A DNA stretch of 64,000 nt from Acidobacteriota bacterium. GTDB taxonomy: Bacteria; Acidobacteriota; Terriglobia; Acidiferrales; UBA7541. The position numbers and the translations under genes were made by a program. Below the pieces are notes generated by a model. The model was not told the origin of the DNA and searched no databases. It saw only the letters and a program-made list of their open reading frames with translations. The DNA lies in NCBI GenBank assembly GCA_003225295.1, contig QHYZ01000074.1:1-64000 (forward strand), written 5' to 3'. This document shows positions 19,009-28,441 of the stretch, piece by piece. The stretch's first letter is position 1, and each line of letters starts with the position of its first letter.

Positions 19009-20544
19009 GTGGGATCACACCTCTTCCGCTGCAAGAGTATCGATCAACTGCTGTCGGATTCGGAGAACGCTGAGGTCCGATTAAAAAAATCTCTGGGATG
19101 GCTGAGCCTAACCTCGCTCGGCATCGGCGCGGTCATCGGCTCGGGAATCTTCACCATCGTCGGCACGGCGATCGCCGGACAGAAGTTTCAAGCCTCGTCG
19201 ATTCTGAATGCTCCGCTCCTGGAATACCTCATTCACCGCTCGGCGTCGTTTGGACGACCTGGCGCGGGACCGGCGATCGCCCTATCCTTTATCCTGGTCG
19301 CTATCGCCTGTGGATTCGCATCGGTTTGCTATGCCGAGCTTGCCGCTATGATTCCTATTGCAGGCAGCGCGTACACCTACACCTACGCTACGATGGGCGA
19401 ACTCATCGCCTGGATTATCGGCTGGGACTTGATTCTGGAATACGCCGTGAGCAACATGGCCGTCAGCGTTGGGTTTTCGCAGCACTTGGTCAACTTGTTG
19501 GACTGGTTCGGCGTGCATCCGAATCCTCGCTGGATTTCGCCCGCCTACCTCCCCAGTGGACTCTTCGACCTCGAAGGCAACGTGCTCTATGGGCCCGGGT
19601 GGCATTTCGGCTTCAACTGGCCGGCGTTCATAATTGTGATGCTCCTGACGGTCATCCTAGTTCGTGGTATCCGCGAGTCGGCGGAGACCAACAACGTGAT
19701 GGTGATGATGAAGATCATTGCCATTCTTGTGTTTGTTTCGTTCGCCTCGCGCTTCATCCATACGTCCAATTGGCATCCCTTCGCTCCCAACGGTTGGCCT
19801 GGCATTCTGACGGGCGGATCGATCGTATTTTTCACTTACATCGGTTTCGATTCGGTTTCTACGGCGGCGGAAGAATGCAAGAAGCCGCAGCGCGATTTGC
19901 CAATCGGCATCATCGCCACACTAGTCGTCTGTACCCTGCTCTATATCTCGGTCGTCGTCGTGCTCACCGGACTCGTTCGCTGGGATACCCTCGTCGATGA
20001 TGCCGCTCCCGTCGTCAACACGCTCAAGAGGCTGCACATCTCCAGCATACGGCTGATAGTCCTGATCGGCGCACTAATGGGGATGACCTCTTCTCTGCTC
20101 GTGTTCCAGATTGGGCAAGCACGCGTATGGTTCGCCATGTCCCGTGACGGCCTTTTCCCCCGGATCTTTGGCCGCGTCCATCCGCGCTATCAAACGCCGG
20201 ATTTCTCCACTTGGATGGCCGGGTTTGTCGTGGGCATTCCCGCAGGTCTCCTCGATATCGGAACATTCGCTGATCTCTCGAACATCGGAACGCTCTTTGC
20301 TTTCGCGCTGGTGGCCGGAGGCGTGCTGATTCTCCGCTACCGCGAACCGAATCGCCATCGTGCTTTTCGTGCACCCGGAGGGCCCTTTGCTCCGATCTTG
20401 ACGATTCTTACTTGTCTCCTGCTAATGGCCGGCCTCCCCATCATGAATTGGATCCGCTTCTTCGCATGGATGGCCATTGGTCTTGTGATCTATTACAACT
20501 ACGGACGCAAACGCAGCACATTGCGTGCGGCCAACCGGGCATAG
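19009..20544 (+). CDS. APC-superfamily cationic amino acid permease
   Basis: An inner-membrane amino acid/proton symporter or exchanger with about 12 transmembrane helices. The first helix carries SLGIGAVIGSGIFTIVG, the unwound TM1 substrate site of APC transporters, and SAYTYTYATMGELIAWIIGWD marks TM3-TM4. Its layout resembles CAT/YfnA-type permeases. I prefer the GTG at 19009, which follows CGGAGAG by 6 bases and starts right before LFRCKSIDQLL; the frame remains open to a TTG at 18982. Substrate unknown. Confidence 0.85.
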   Translation: MGSHLFRCKSIDQLLSDSENAEVRLKKSLGWLSLTSLGIGAVIGSGIFTIVGTAIAGQKFQASSILNAPLLEYLIHRSASFGRPGAGPAIALSFILVAIACGFASVCYAELAAMIPIAGSAYTYTYATMGELIAWIIGWDLILEYAVSNMAVSVGFSQHLVNLLDWFGVHPNPRWISPAYLPSGLFDLEGNVLYGPGWHFGFNWPAFIIVMLLTVILVRGIRESAETNNVMVMMKIIAILVFVSFASRFIHTSNWHPFAPNGWPGILTGGSIVFFTYIGFDSVSTAAEECKKPQRDLPIGIIATLVVCTLLYISVVVVLTGLVRWDTLVDDAAPVVNTLKRLHISSIRLIVLIGALMGMTSSLLVFQIGQARVWFAMSRDGLFPRIFGRVHPRYQTPDFSTWMAGFVVGIPAGLLDIGTFADLSNIGTLFAFALVAGGVLILRYREPNRHRAFRAPGGPFAPILTILTCLLLMAGLPIMNWIRFFAWMAIGLVIYYNYGRKRSTLRAANRA

Positions 20545-20553
20545 GGGAATCGC

Positions 20554-21414
20554 GTGATGGGGCGAGCGGTCATTCGGCGGACGTGGCGACGGAAGAGCGC
20601 CTTAGCTCTCTGTGCCGCGCTCGGACTATCGCTCCCCGATCATGCATTCGCTTGGGGAAAGAATGGGCACAGGCTAGTCGTGAACAAAGCCATCGACACC
20701 TTGCCCCAGGACATTCGCCCGTTCTTCGAATCCAACCTCGCCTTGCTCTCGCAGCATGTTACCGATCCACTGGATGCCATCGCCAAGTCTCCCGCTGAGA
20801 GGCATAACCATTTCATTCTTCTCGACAAATATGGACGATTCCCGTTCGAAGCTCTGCCTCGCAACTACAAAGCCGCGGTAACCAAATTTGGCAAAGCGAA
20901 ACTCGATGCCAACGGACTTCTTCCCTGGCAAATCGGCGTGTATAGCGAGAAGCTGACAGAAGCGATGAAGGCCGGCAAGTGGGACGAAGCAAGACTGGAC
21001 GCGGCTATCCTCGCGAACTATGTCGCGGAAGCGCACGATCCGTTCAACACCACGGACAATTTCGACGGACATCTAAGCGCCCAACCGGGAGTCAACGAGC
21101 GCTTCGCGACTACGCTGATCGACCGCTATTCGTCATTTTTCCCCATGCGCCCCAACGACGCGATTTTCATCAACGACCCTACCGATCGCGCATTCGAAGC
21201 GTGCCTCAGCTCTCATAGCTGGCTGGAGACTATTCTTCTCGCTGACCGCAACGCGCGTCACGGGGAGAACTCCTTCACCGACGAGTATTACGATCGCTTC
21301 TATAACCAAGCAGCGGCAATATTGATTCGTCAACTCTCCGACGCGGCAACCGATGTGGGCTCTTTCTGGCTAACGGCGTGGGTAAACGCTGGCCGGCCGC
21401 AACTGCCGCGCTGA
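20554..21414 (+). CDS. Secreted zinc-dependent S1/P1-nuclease-fold hydrolase
   Basis: A 286-residue exported enzyme. The signal peptide ends in HAFA, leaving WGKNGH as mature N-terminus; in S1/P1 nucleases and zinc phospholipase C the N-terminal Trp itself ligates zinc. Later His/Asp motifs HNHF, EAHDPFNTTDNFDGH and SSHSW fit the remaining trinuclear zinc ligands. Family members cleave single-stranded nucleic acids or phospholipids; which applies here is not visible. The start may be the GTG at 20554 or the ATG at 20557. A phosphate- or nucleoside-scavenging role beside the next gene is an inference. Confidence 0.78.
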   Translation: MMGRAVIRRTWRRKSALALCAALGLSLPDHAFAWGKNGHRLVVNKAIDTLPQDIRPFFESNLALLSQHVTDPLDAIAKSPAERHNHFILLDKYGRFPFEALPRNYKAAVTKFGKAKLDANGLLPWQIGVYSEKLTEAMKAGKWDEARLDAAILANYVAEAHDPFNTTDNFDGHLSAQPGVNERFATTLIDRYSSFFPMRPNDAIFINDPTDRAFEACLSSHSWLETILLADRNARHGENSFTDEYYDRFYNQAAAILIRQLSDAATDVGSFWLTAWVNAGRPQLPR

Positions 21415-21424
21415 TCTTTCGCGG

Positions 21425-22423
21425 ATGACGCCGCCCTTGCTCTCCAACCGAATTGCCTTGCTGCCCAAAGCGGAGCTGCACCTCCATCTGGAAGGCTCCA
21501 TCCAGCCTGCCACCGTCTGCTTGCTGACGGCTCGTCACGGTCTCGTCATGACCGAGCAGGAAGTTCGCCAGCGCTACGCCTGCGCCAACTTTCCCGAATT
21601 CATTCAAGCCTTCAAGTGGGTCACTTCTTTCTTGCGCGAACCTGAGGACTATGCGCTCATCGCGCGCGACCTCGCCGAGCACTTGCTCACGCAACGGGTG
21701 GTCTATACGGAAGTAACCCTGTCCATCGGTGTGATGCTTTTGCGAAAACAGCGGCCGGAAGCAAATTTCGAAGCCCTTCTCCGCGCCACCGAGCCGTTCC
21801 AAAGCCGCGGACTCCGATTCCAGTGGGTATTCGATGCCGCCCGGCAATTTGGCGCAGACCGAGCGATGGAAGTCGTGGAATGCGCAAAGCGCTGCGATTC
21901 GAAAGCCATCGTGGCCTTCAGCATCGGCGGCGATGAGTTGAGCGTTCAGACAAGGGAATTCCGCCCCGTCTACAACCGGGCCGCTCAAGTAGGTCTGCAC
22001 CGATTGATGCACGCAGGCGAGGTTGGCGGGCCGGAGAAAATTCGCGAAGCCATCGAATTGCTGGGTGCGGAGCGCATTGGCCACGGAATAGCCGCGATCA
22101 ACGATCCCGAGCTAATGGACTTGCTCGCCGAGCGAAACATCCCGCTTGAGATATGCCCGACGAGTAACATGAAAACGGCGGCCCTGGCCCGGCAACTTCG
22201 TTGCCAAGAGGCAAGGATCGAAGATCATCCCCTTCCAAAATTCCTGCGCCACGGAATACCCATTGTGCTCTCCACCGATGACCCGGCCATGTTTCAGACG
22301 ACGCTTCACGAAGAGTACGTAAACGCCGCACGCATGGGATTACGAGAACACGAGCTGACGCAAATCGTCGCCATGGGTTTCGAATGCGCCTTTATGCCTG
22401 CGGGCGAAAGGCGTGGGGCATGA
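21425..22423 (+). CDS. Adenosine deaminase-family enzyme
   Basis: A metal-dependent amidohydrolase deaminating adenosine or a related 6-aminopurine compound. The 332-residue protein has the N-terminal metal-binding HLHLEGS, then HAGEVGGPEKI (catalytic metal His plus Glu region), ERIGHG and LSTDDPAMF (metal-binding Asp). Adenosine deaminase and aminodeoxyfutalosine deaminase (menaquinone route) share these motifs; no mqn genes are nearby, so the substrate is undecided. It starts 10 bases after the exported nuclease-like gene, which would suit nucleoside salvage. Confidence 0.85.
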   Translation: MTPPLLSNRIALLPKAELHLHLEGSIQPATVCLLTARHGLVMTEQEVRQRYACANFPEFIQAFKWVTSFLREPEDYALIARDLAEHLLTQRVVYTEVTLSIGVMLLRKQRPEANFEALLRATEPFQSRGLRFQWVFDAARQFGADRAMEVVECAKRCDSKAIVAFSIGGDELSVQTREFRPVYNRAAQVGLHRLMHAGEVGGPEKIREAIELLGAERIGHGIAAINDPELMDLLAERNIPLEICPTSNMKTAALARQLRCQEARIEDHPLPKFLRHGIPIVLSTDDPAMFQTTLHEEYVNAARMGLREHELTQIVAMGFECAFMPAGERRGA

Positions 22424-22441
22424 AGCGGGAGGAGGCAATGT

Positions 22442-22447
22442 TATACT
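22442..22447 (+). promoter_or_regulatory. -10 element directly before purS
   Basis: TATACT lies 6 bases before the purS ATG (22454), placing transcription initiation at about the start codon. No good -35 is seen. It lies just downstream of the deaminase stop. Confidence 0.4.
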
Positions 22448-22453
22448 GACGGC

Positions 22454-22696
22454 ATGAAAGCACACGTCTGGGTAATGCCAAAACGCACGGTACTTGATCC
22501 CCAGGGACAGACGATCCAGCACGCCCTCTCCGGGCTCGGCTACTCCGCGGTGCGCGACGTCCGGCAAGGGAAATTCTTCGTTTTGAATCTCGATGGCTGG
22601 AGCCGCGATGAAGCGCAGCAACAGCTCGAGCATATTTCAAAAGAAGTGCTCACCAACACGGTCATCGAGGAATATCGCTTTGAGATCGTGGACTGA
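22454..22696 (+). CDS. purS: Phosphoribosylformylglycinamidine synthase subunit PurS
   Basis: The small 80-residue PurS subunit bridges PurQ and PurL in the FGAR amidotransferase of purine synthesis. Features are MKAHVWVMPKRTVLDPQGQ, the conserved YSAVRDVRQGKF segment and a C-terminal ERYxFEI-like EEYRFEIVD. purQ and purL do not follow here, although they often do in other genomes. The next gene encodes a lipoprotein. Confidence 0.92.
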   Translation: MKAHVWVMPKRTVLDPQGQTIQHALSGLGYSAVRDVRQGKFFVLNLDGWSRDEAQQQLEHISKEVLTNTVIEEYRFEIVD

Positions 22697-22708
22697 GCCG
22701 CCGGTCTC

Positions 22709-23080
22709 ATGAAAAACCTGTGCCACCTACCAAGGAGTTCCGCCGGCTTCCTCTGGTTTGGCGTTTTCACCATCCTCGCGCTCGCCGGCTGCAAGCAGAA
22801 CGGGCACACTTCCGATCCGCGCTTGCGGCAGATCGACGAAATGCCGGACTCTCAGTTGCCCTCGGGCGCCGCCAGATCGCGAGTAACCTTTTACCTGAGT
22901 TCTCAGAATTTTCCCGTGGAAGACACCCGCGATCACCACGAAATCGTGGCCATCGTTCATCACGTGGACACGGACACGCTTCAGCCCGCCACCGCACGCG
23001 TCACGTTTCATTTTGATACCCGTAACAATCTGAAGTCCTACGAGCTTGTGACCGCGGCAGGCACTCTCTCCCAACCTTAA
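22709..23080 (+). CDS. Small putative lipoprotein of unknown function
   Basis: A 123-residue protein with a basic N-terminus, hydrophobic stretch and lipobox LAGC (Cys about residue 28), predicting acylation. The mature domain is about 95 residues with alternating beta-like segments (RVTFYLSS, EIVAIVHHVD, RVTFHFDT). It is 12 bases downstream of purS and likely cotranscribed, but no functional link is evident. Family not recognised. Confidence 0.6.
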   Translation: MKNLCHLPRSSAGFLWFGVFTILALAGCKQNGHTSDPRLRQIDEMPDSQLPSGAARSRVTFYLSSQNFPVEDTRDHHEIVAIVHHVDTDTLQPATARVTFHFDTRNNLKSYELVTAAGTLSQP

Positions 23081-23169
23081 TCTGATTCACGACGCGCTGC
23101 CTGGAATTCGTCTTGGTAAGACTGCCAGCATGTTACGCTGCTAGAAACTCTCTCTAGGAGACGCCGCGC

Positions 23170-25035
23170 ATGTGCGGAATAGTCGGCTACATCGGGCCCA
23201 GGAAGGTTGTTCCCGTTATCATCGAAGGTCTGCGTAAGCTGGAGTACCGTGGCTACGATTCCGCGGGCATCGCCGTCGTAACCCAGGACGGAAAAATGGA
23301 AATTCGCCGCGCTCCGGGCAAACTTCGTAATCTCGAAGAGGTTATCTCCAAGTCGCCGCTGGAAGGCACCTACGGCATCGGGCACACGCGCTGGGCCACC
23401 CACGGCCGCCCCACCGAAGAGAACGCCCACCCCCATCGCGACTGCACTGGCCAAATCGTCGTTGTACATAACGGAATCATCGAAAACTACCTCGAGCTGA
23501 AAGAGAAGCTGCAGAAGGATGGCCACAAGTTCGTCACCGAGACCGACACTGAGATCGTGGCCCACCTCGTGGAAACACATTCGCAAGGCGGCCTTCCTCT
23601 TGAGGAAGCGGTGCGTCGGTCGTTGAAGGAATTACGCGGCATCTACGCCTTGGTATTCGTCTCCGCGAAAGATCCTCAAAAGGTTGTTGCGGCGCGCCTG
23701 GGCCCGCCATCGGTAATTGGACTCGGCGATAAAGAATACTTCGTGGCCAGCGACATCCCTGCACTGCTCCAGCACACGCGTGAGATCTTTTTCCTCGTGG
23801 ACGGCGACATCGCCGTGCTGACAGCACAAGGCGTGCGCGTCATGGACCACGACGGCCGCCCCGTCGAGCGTCCCGCGCACCACGTAGCGTGGGATCCTAT
23901 CATGGCGGAAAAGGGCGGCTACAAGCACTTCATGCAAAAGGAAATTTTTGAGCAGCCCCGGGCCGTGCGCGATACCTTGCTCGGGCGGATCTCGCAGGAC
24001 ACGGGAAGAGTCTTTCTGGATGAAATGGCGATTACGGAAAAGCAGTTCCGCGAATTTCAGCAGGTTCGAATCGTCGCCTGCGGCACCAGCTGGCACGCCG
24101 GGTTGGCCGCAAAATTCATGGTTGAGCGTCTTGCCCGTCTTCCTGTCGAAGTCGATTACGGAAGCGAATTCCGCTATCGCGACCCCATTCTGGACTCGAA
24201 AACGCTGACCGTGTGCATCAGCCAATCTGGCGAAACCGCGGACACGCTGGCCGCCCAGCGCGAAGCAAAACTCAAGGGCTCGCCCTCACTGGCGATCTGC
24301 AATGTGATGGGGTCCATGATCACGCGCGAAGCGAATGGCACGATTCCAACGCACGCCGGGCCGGAGATCGGAGTGGCCTCCACCAAGGCTTTCACTTCGC
24401 AATTAACCGCGCTGCTCCTGCTCGCTTCCTATCTCGGCCAGGTTCGCGGCAGGTTAAGCGAAGGTGCCGCCAGAACGTTAATGCAGGAATTCACGCGCAT
24501 TCCCCACAAAATCGAGGCAGTTCTGCAAATGGATGAATCTGGATTTTACGAAAACCTGGCGCGGCAATTCTTTCGCTATACCGATTTTCTCTACCTTGGC
24601 AGAGGAATCCACTACCCGATCGCGCTCGAAGGCGCGCTGAAGCTCAAGGAAATCTCTTACATCCACGCTGAAGGCTACCCGGCCGGCGAAATGAAGCACG
24701 GCCCCAACGCGCTGATCGACGAGAATCTGCCGGTGGTGGTCTTGGCGACACGCGACGAATCCGACCCCGAAGCAATGACGCGCTACGAGAAGAGCGTTTC
24801 CAACATCAAGGAAGTCAAGGCGCGCGACGGTATCGTCATCTCTATTGTCACCAAGGGAGATCATCTCGCACGCGAGGCCTCCGATCACATCGTCGAACTT
24901 CCTCCCGCGCCGGAGTTGTTGGTGCCCTTACTGGAAATCATCCCGCTCCAATTGCTCGCGTATCACATCGCCGTGCGCCTCGGATGCGACGTCGACCAGC
25001 CGCGCAACCTGGCGAAATCCGTCACCGTGGAGTAG
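23170..25035 (+). CDS. glmS: Glutamine--fructose-6-phosphate aminotransferase (isomerizing)
   Basis: Makes glucosamine 6-phosphate from fructose 6-phosphate and glutamine, feeding peptidoglycan and lipid A. The 621-residue protein begins MCGIVGYIG with Cys2 as N-terminal nucleophile, HTRWATHG and HNGIIENY in the glutaminase domain, and two SIS domains containing ACGTSWHAG and SQSGETADT. It ends in LAKSVTVE as usual. A strong AGGAGA precedes the ATG. The 89-base upstream gap is too short to hold a glmS ribozyme, so control by that RNA is unlikely. Confidence 0.97.
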   Translation: MCGIVGYIGPRKVVPVIIEGLRKLEYRGYDSAGIAVVTQDGKMEIRRAPGKLRNLEEVISKSPLEGTYGIGHTRWATHGRPTEENAHPHRDCTGQIVVVHNGIIENYLELKEKLQKDGHKFVTETDTEIVAHLVETHSQGGLPLEEAVRRSLKELRGIYALVFVSAKDPQKVVAARLGPPSVIGLGDKEYFVASDIPALLQHTREIFFLVDGDIAVLTAQGVRVMDHDGRPVERPAHHVAWDPIMAEKGGYKHFMQKEIFEQPRAVRDTLLGRISQDTGRVFLDEMAITEKQFREFQQVRIVACGTSWHAGLAAKFMVERLARLPVEVDYGSEFRYRDPILDSKTLTVCISQSGETADTLAAQREAKLKGSPSLAICNVMGSMITREANGTIPTHAGPEIGVASTKAFTSQLTALLLLASYLGQVRGRLSEGAARTLMQEFTRIPHKIEAVLQMDESGFYENLARQFFRYTDFLYLGRGIHYPIALEGALKLKEISYIHAEGYPAGEMKHGPNALIDENLPVVVLATRDESDPEAMTRYEKSVSNIKEVKARDGIVISIVTKGDHLAREASDHIVELPPAPELLVPLLEIIPLQLLAYHIAVRLGCDVDQPRNLAKSVTVE

Positions 25036-25063
25036 TCGGGGCCGTTTCCGTTACTATAGGAAT

Positions 25064-26371
25064 ATGCTTCGTTATTTTCGCCCGTGTCTCGGCGCTATCT
25101 CGTTCTTCTTGCTGCCGGCCGGATTTCCTACTCAGGCTCCGGACGCCGTCACCGCACCATTGCACGAAGTCCACGCCGACGGCGAAAAACTCTTGAACGA
25201 AGCACAGGTCATCGCGATAACCGGCTTGGTCACCGGCGCGCAGATCGGCCGGAATGATTTGCAAACCGGCGCCGACAGGCTCGTGCAAAGCGGGCTATTC
25301 GCCAAGGTAAGTTACAACTTCCAGACGAAGTACGCCGGCATCCTAGTGACCTATCACGTGCAGGAAGCCCCGCGAATCCCGGTGTACTTCGACAACATTC
25401 CGTGGTTTTTGGATTCAGAGCTGGGCAATGCCATCCGCAATAAATTTCCTTTCTTCGACGGAACCCTCCCGGAAGCCGGGGCCGTGGTGGATCAGGCCAG
25501 CGAAGCTGTGAAGGATTTACTCTCGACGCGCGGATTGCAAGTGACGCTCGCGCACACGGTAATCGCAAATCCGAGCGGTGAAGGTAACGTACAGGAAATC
25601 ATGGTCGAAGGCGCGGCACTCCAAATCGCGAAGCTGGAATTCGGCGACCCTTCCCTGGCCGCCTCCAAAGCCGTACAGCAACATCTATCCGAGATCCTTG
25701 GAAAGCCGTATTCGCGGGTAACCATCGATCTCTTTCTCTCCGAAGCAGTAAGGCCCATTTATCTGCAGCAGGGGTTTCTGCGCGCGAAGCTCGGTCCGCC
25801 GGAAGTTCGGCTCACGGGTGATCCCCATTCTAAGCTGCCCTCGCAGATTCCTGTCTATGTGCCGATAGCGTCGGGCGCGGTCTATCGCTGGAAAGACATC
25901 CATTGGACGGGAAACACGCTGGTATCGGAATTCACCCTGGACGGCCTGCTCGGGATCAAGCCAGGAGAGATCGCCGATGGCATGCAGATCGAAGCAGGCT
26001 GGGATCGCGCTCGCGAAGAATACGCTCATCGCGGCTATCTGGAAGCAAAGCTTGATGCGCTTCCGGCATATGACGATCAGGCGCATACCGTCTCCTACTC
26101 GGTGAGCATTCAAGAAGGACCGCAATTCCACTTTGGCAAAATGGTCCTCACTGGAATTTCCCCTGCTGCCGAGCGAAAGCTGCACGCCGCCTGGCCCATC
26201 GCTGCGGGTGAGATTTTCGACAAAGCAAAGTTCGAGGAACTGTTGGCGAAGCTGCAAACGCACCAAGAACAGGTCTTCGGCGAGTTACCGGTGCATTATG
26301 AGAACGTGGGCCATTGGCTGCAGACGGATGCGGGAAGCGGAACGGTTGATGTGCTGCTGGATTTCAAGTAA
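25064..26371 (+). CDS. Exported POTRA-repeat protein lacking an Omp85 barrel
   Basis: A 435-residue protein with a signal peptide (LGAISFFLLPAGFPTQA) followed by consecutive beta-alpha-alpha-beta-beta units resembling POTRA domains, clearest at about residues 275-350 (WTGNTLVSEFTLDGLLG) and 350-420 (FGKMVLTGIS). BamA and TamA carry POTRAs in front of a 16-strand barrel, but this protein stops right after the POTRAs. It could be a periplasmic partner of an Omp85 protein. I chose the ATG at 25064 because it starts the signal peptide; the frame is open further upstream inside glmS. A TACTAT -10 lies 6 bases before the ATG. Confidence 0.6.
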   Translation: MLRYFRPCLGAISFFLLPAGFPTQAPDAVTAPLHEVHADGEKLLNEAQVIAITGLVTGAQIGRNDLQTGADRLVQSGLFAKVSYNFQTKYAGILVTYHVQEAPRIPVYFDNIPWFLDSELGNAIRNKFPFFDGTLPEAGAVVDQASEAVKDLLSTRGLQVTLAHTVIANPSGEGNVQEIMVEGAALQIAKLEFGDPSLAASKAVQQHLSEILGKPYSRVTIDLFLSEAVRPIYLQQGFLRAKLGPPEVRLTGDPHSKLPSQIPVYVPIASGAVYRWKDIHWTGNTLVSEFTLDGLLGIKPGEIADGMQIEAGWDRAREEYAHRGYLEAKLDALPAYDDQAHTVSYSVSIQEGPQFHFGKMVLTGISPAAERKLHAAWPIAAGEIFDKAKFEELLAKLQTHQEQVFGELPVHYENVGHWLQTDAGSGTVDVLLDFK

Positions 26372-26430
26372 TTTCTGATGCGGTGCGAGCTGCGACGTGA
26401 GCGGCACTCTGAGATATACTCAGCACTGGA

Positions 26431-27309
26431 ATGAAGGAGCTTATTCACATTCGCCATCAGCAGGGCTCCACGGTGTCCGCGGAAGAAAAAGAAAATCTTC
26501 TTCTCGCTCGCTTCGCCAGCTTCCCTTCTCTTGTCGTCGCGCTCTCCGGTGGCGCGGATTCCGCTTACCTGGCCTGGGCAGCTCACCGGGCGCTAGGTGC
26601 CCAAGCCCTATGTGTCACGGCGCTCTCGCCGAGTTACTCCGCCCACGATCGCGCCGTTGTGGAAGAGTTTGTGAACAAGTTGGGCGTGCGCCACGAATTT
26701 ATCGAAACGCACGAAATGGATAATCCCGCGTACCGCGCGAATGCGGCTGACCGTTGTTATTTCTGCAAAGACGAACTGTTTTCCGCGTTGGACGAATTAG
26801 CGCATGCCCGTGGTTTTGCCATCGTCGCCTATGGCGTCAATGCCGATGACCCGCTCGATTTTCGTCCTGGCCATCGCGCCGCGCGAGAGCATCAGGTGCT
26901 TGCTCCTCTTCTCGATGCCGGCCTCAGCAAGGCCGAGATTCGGCTTCTCTCACACCGTGCCGGGTTACCCACCTGGGACCGGCCGGCCTCCGCTTGCCTG
27001 GCCTCGCGTTTGCCCTATGGCACGGAAGTAACGTTGGAGCGCCTGGCACTAGTGGAACGCGGCGAAGCAGCGCTGCGCGGGCTTGGATTCCGCCAATTCC
27101 GCGTACGGCTCCACGATCGGCTGGCGCGCGTGGAGATATCGCCCGAAGAAATGCCCCGCGCACTCGCACCGGAAATGGCGGTCGCCATGGCGGACCGGCT
27201 AAAAGCAGCAGGCTTTACTTATGTCGCCCTGGACCTGGAGGGATATCGCCAGGGCTCTCTGAACGAGACCCTTTCTCCCGCCGGCCCGCGTTCTGCCCGG
27301 GGAACATAA
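26431..27309 (+). CDS. larE: ATP-dependent sacrificial sulfur transferase LarE
   Basis: LarE adenylates and then sulfurates the nickel-pincer nucleotide precursor P2CMN, donating sulfur from its own cysteine in the Lactobacillus enzyme. The 292-residue protein has the PP-loop ALSGGADSAYL, RCYFCKDELF, and ASACLASRLPYG containing the cysteine equivalent to the sacrificial one. larC for the same pathway is at 34895-36073 on the other strand; no larA or larB is in the window. A TATACT (26415-26420) ends 10 bases before the ATG, giving a very short leader. Confidence 0.88.
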   Translation: MKELIHIRHQQGSTVSAEEKENLLLARFASFPSLVVALSGGADSAYLAWAAHRALGAQALCVTALSPSYSAHDRAVVEEFVNKLGVRHEFIETHEMDNPAYRANAADRCYFCKDELFSALDELAHARGFAIVAYGVNADDPLDFRPGHRAAREHQVLAPLLDAGLSKAEIRLLSHRAGLPTWDRPASACLASRLPYGTEVTLERLALVERGEAALRGLGFRQFRVRLHDRLARVEISPEEMPRALAPEMAVAMADRLKAAGFTYVALDLEGYRQGSLNETLSPAGPRSARGT

Positions 27310-27372
27310 TTCCCTGCTCGTGCGTAACTATAAGTGGGATGGCACACGTCTCTCGACCGTTACGGAGGATGA

Positions 27373-28356
27373 ATGGCGCGCCACGGCAACGTTTGCTTAC
27401 CGCTTGTGCTCTTTTCGGCCGCCGTGGTCCTGGCCGGCTGCAACAGCGGGGCTTCGGTTAGCGGCACCTTCGATCGCAACTATAAGGTGAGCGGTCCGAT
27501 TCGCCTGGAACTCACCAACGCCTCCGGTGACGTGGACATCACCGGCAGCGCCGATGGCAAGGTGCACGTGCGCGGCGAAGTCCGCGCATCGGGATTCGGC
27601 TTTGAAAATCCGCGGACGCGCCTGGACGATACGCTCGCGAATCCCCCGATCGAACAAAGAGGCGACACCATTCGCATCGGAAAAGAAATGTCTCGCATGC
27701 GCAATATCAGCATCGCTTACACCATTCAGGTGCCGCGGGACACGGAAGTCAGTTCCACCCTGGCATCCGGAGCTCAGACGATTCGTGGCGTGCGCGGCCC
27801 GGTGAAAGTGCAGGCCGCTTCAGGGGTCATCCGTGTGGAAAAAATAGAGCGCGACACCCAACTTACCACCCTCAGCGGGACCGTGTCGGCCACTGACATT
27901 GGCGACGATGTCCGCGTATCGTCCGCTTCGGGAAGTGTGACGGTGTCGAACGCCCGGGGCGACGTGCGCGTGAACGCCATTTCCGGCATCATTAGCGTAT
28001 CGAATCCCGGGGGGCGAATCGAAGCGGATACCGCCAGTGGCGAAGTCGAGATTCATGGGGCAGCAAAAGACGTGAAGGCACATGCAGCCTCGGGACGCGT
28101 TTTCGTGCAGGGAAATCCAGGCGCGGACAACTACTGGGAACTTAGGACAGTATCCGGTGCAGTTCAACTGGGCGTACCGGCCTCTGCGAATCTCCATCTC
28201 TCGGCGGAAGCGGTCTCCGGCGAGATTCGCACCGATATTCCGATCGTCATTGAAGAACAAGGCAAGCATTCTCTTCGGGCCCACATGGGCAGTGGTGGCG
28301 GCCGCGTGGACGTGCATACCGTCTCGGGCGAAATTCGCGTGAGCGGCACGAAATAG
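27373..28356 (+). CDS. DUF4097-type beta-helical lipoprotein
   Basis: A 327-residue putative lipoprotein with hydrophobic leader and lipobox LAGC (Cys about residue 23). The body consists of short repeated strands with SG-x-V, AS-G and VSGEIR motifs (SGDVDITG, ASGSVTVSNARGDVRVN, TASGEVEIHG), the right-handed helix pattern of the DUF4097 putative-adhesin family. Actual adhesion is not shown for most members. It follows larE by 64 bases and precedes a thioredoxin protein, with no evident pathway link. Confidence 0.75.
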   Translation: MARHGNVCLPLVLFSAAVVLAGCNSGASVSGTFDRNYKVSGPIRLELTNASGDVDITGSADGKVHVRGEVRASGFGFENPRTRLDDTLANPPIEQRGDTIRIGKEMSRMRNISIAYTIQVPRDTEVSSTLASGAQTIRGVRGPVKVQAASGVIRVEKIERDTQLTTLSGTVSATDIGDDVRVSSASGSVTVSNARGDVRVNAISGIISVSNPGGRIEADTASGEVEIHGAAKDVKAHAASGRVFVQGNPGADNYWELRTVSGAVQLGVPASANLHLSAEAVSGEIRTDIPIVIEEQGKHSLRAHMGSGGGRVDVHTVSGEIRVSGTK

Positions 28357-28441
28357 GCTTGTGTACCTGCAGGTCCTCGTTCTCGAAAAAACAGCTAAGA
28401 GCTAGCGACAATTCTTCCCGATACCCTTAGAATTCACCTGT

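Noticed and set aside
23081-23169. Possible glmS ribozyme upstream of glmS
   Set aside because: The gap is only 89 bases and has no ribozyme-like core; too short for the known RNA.
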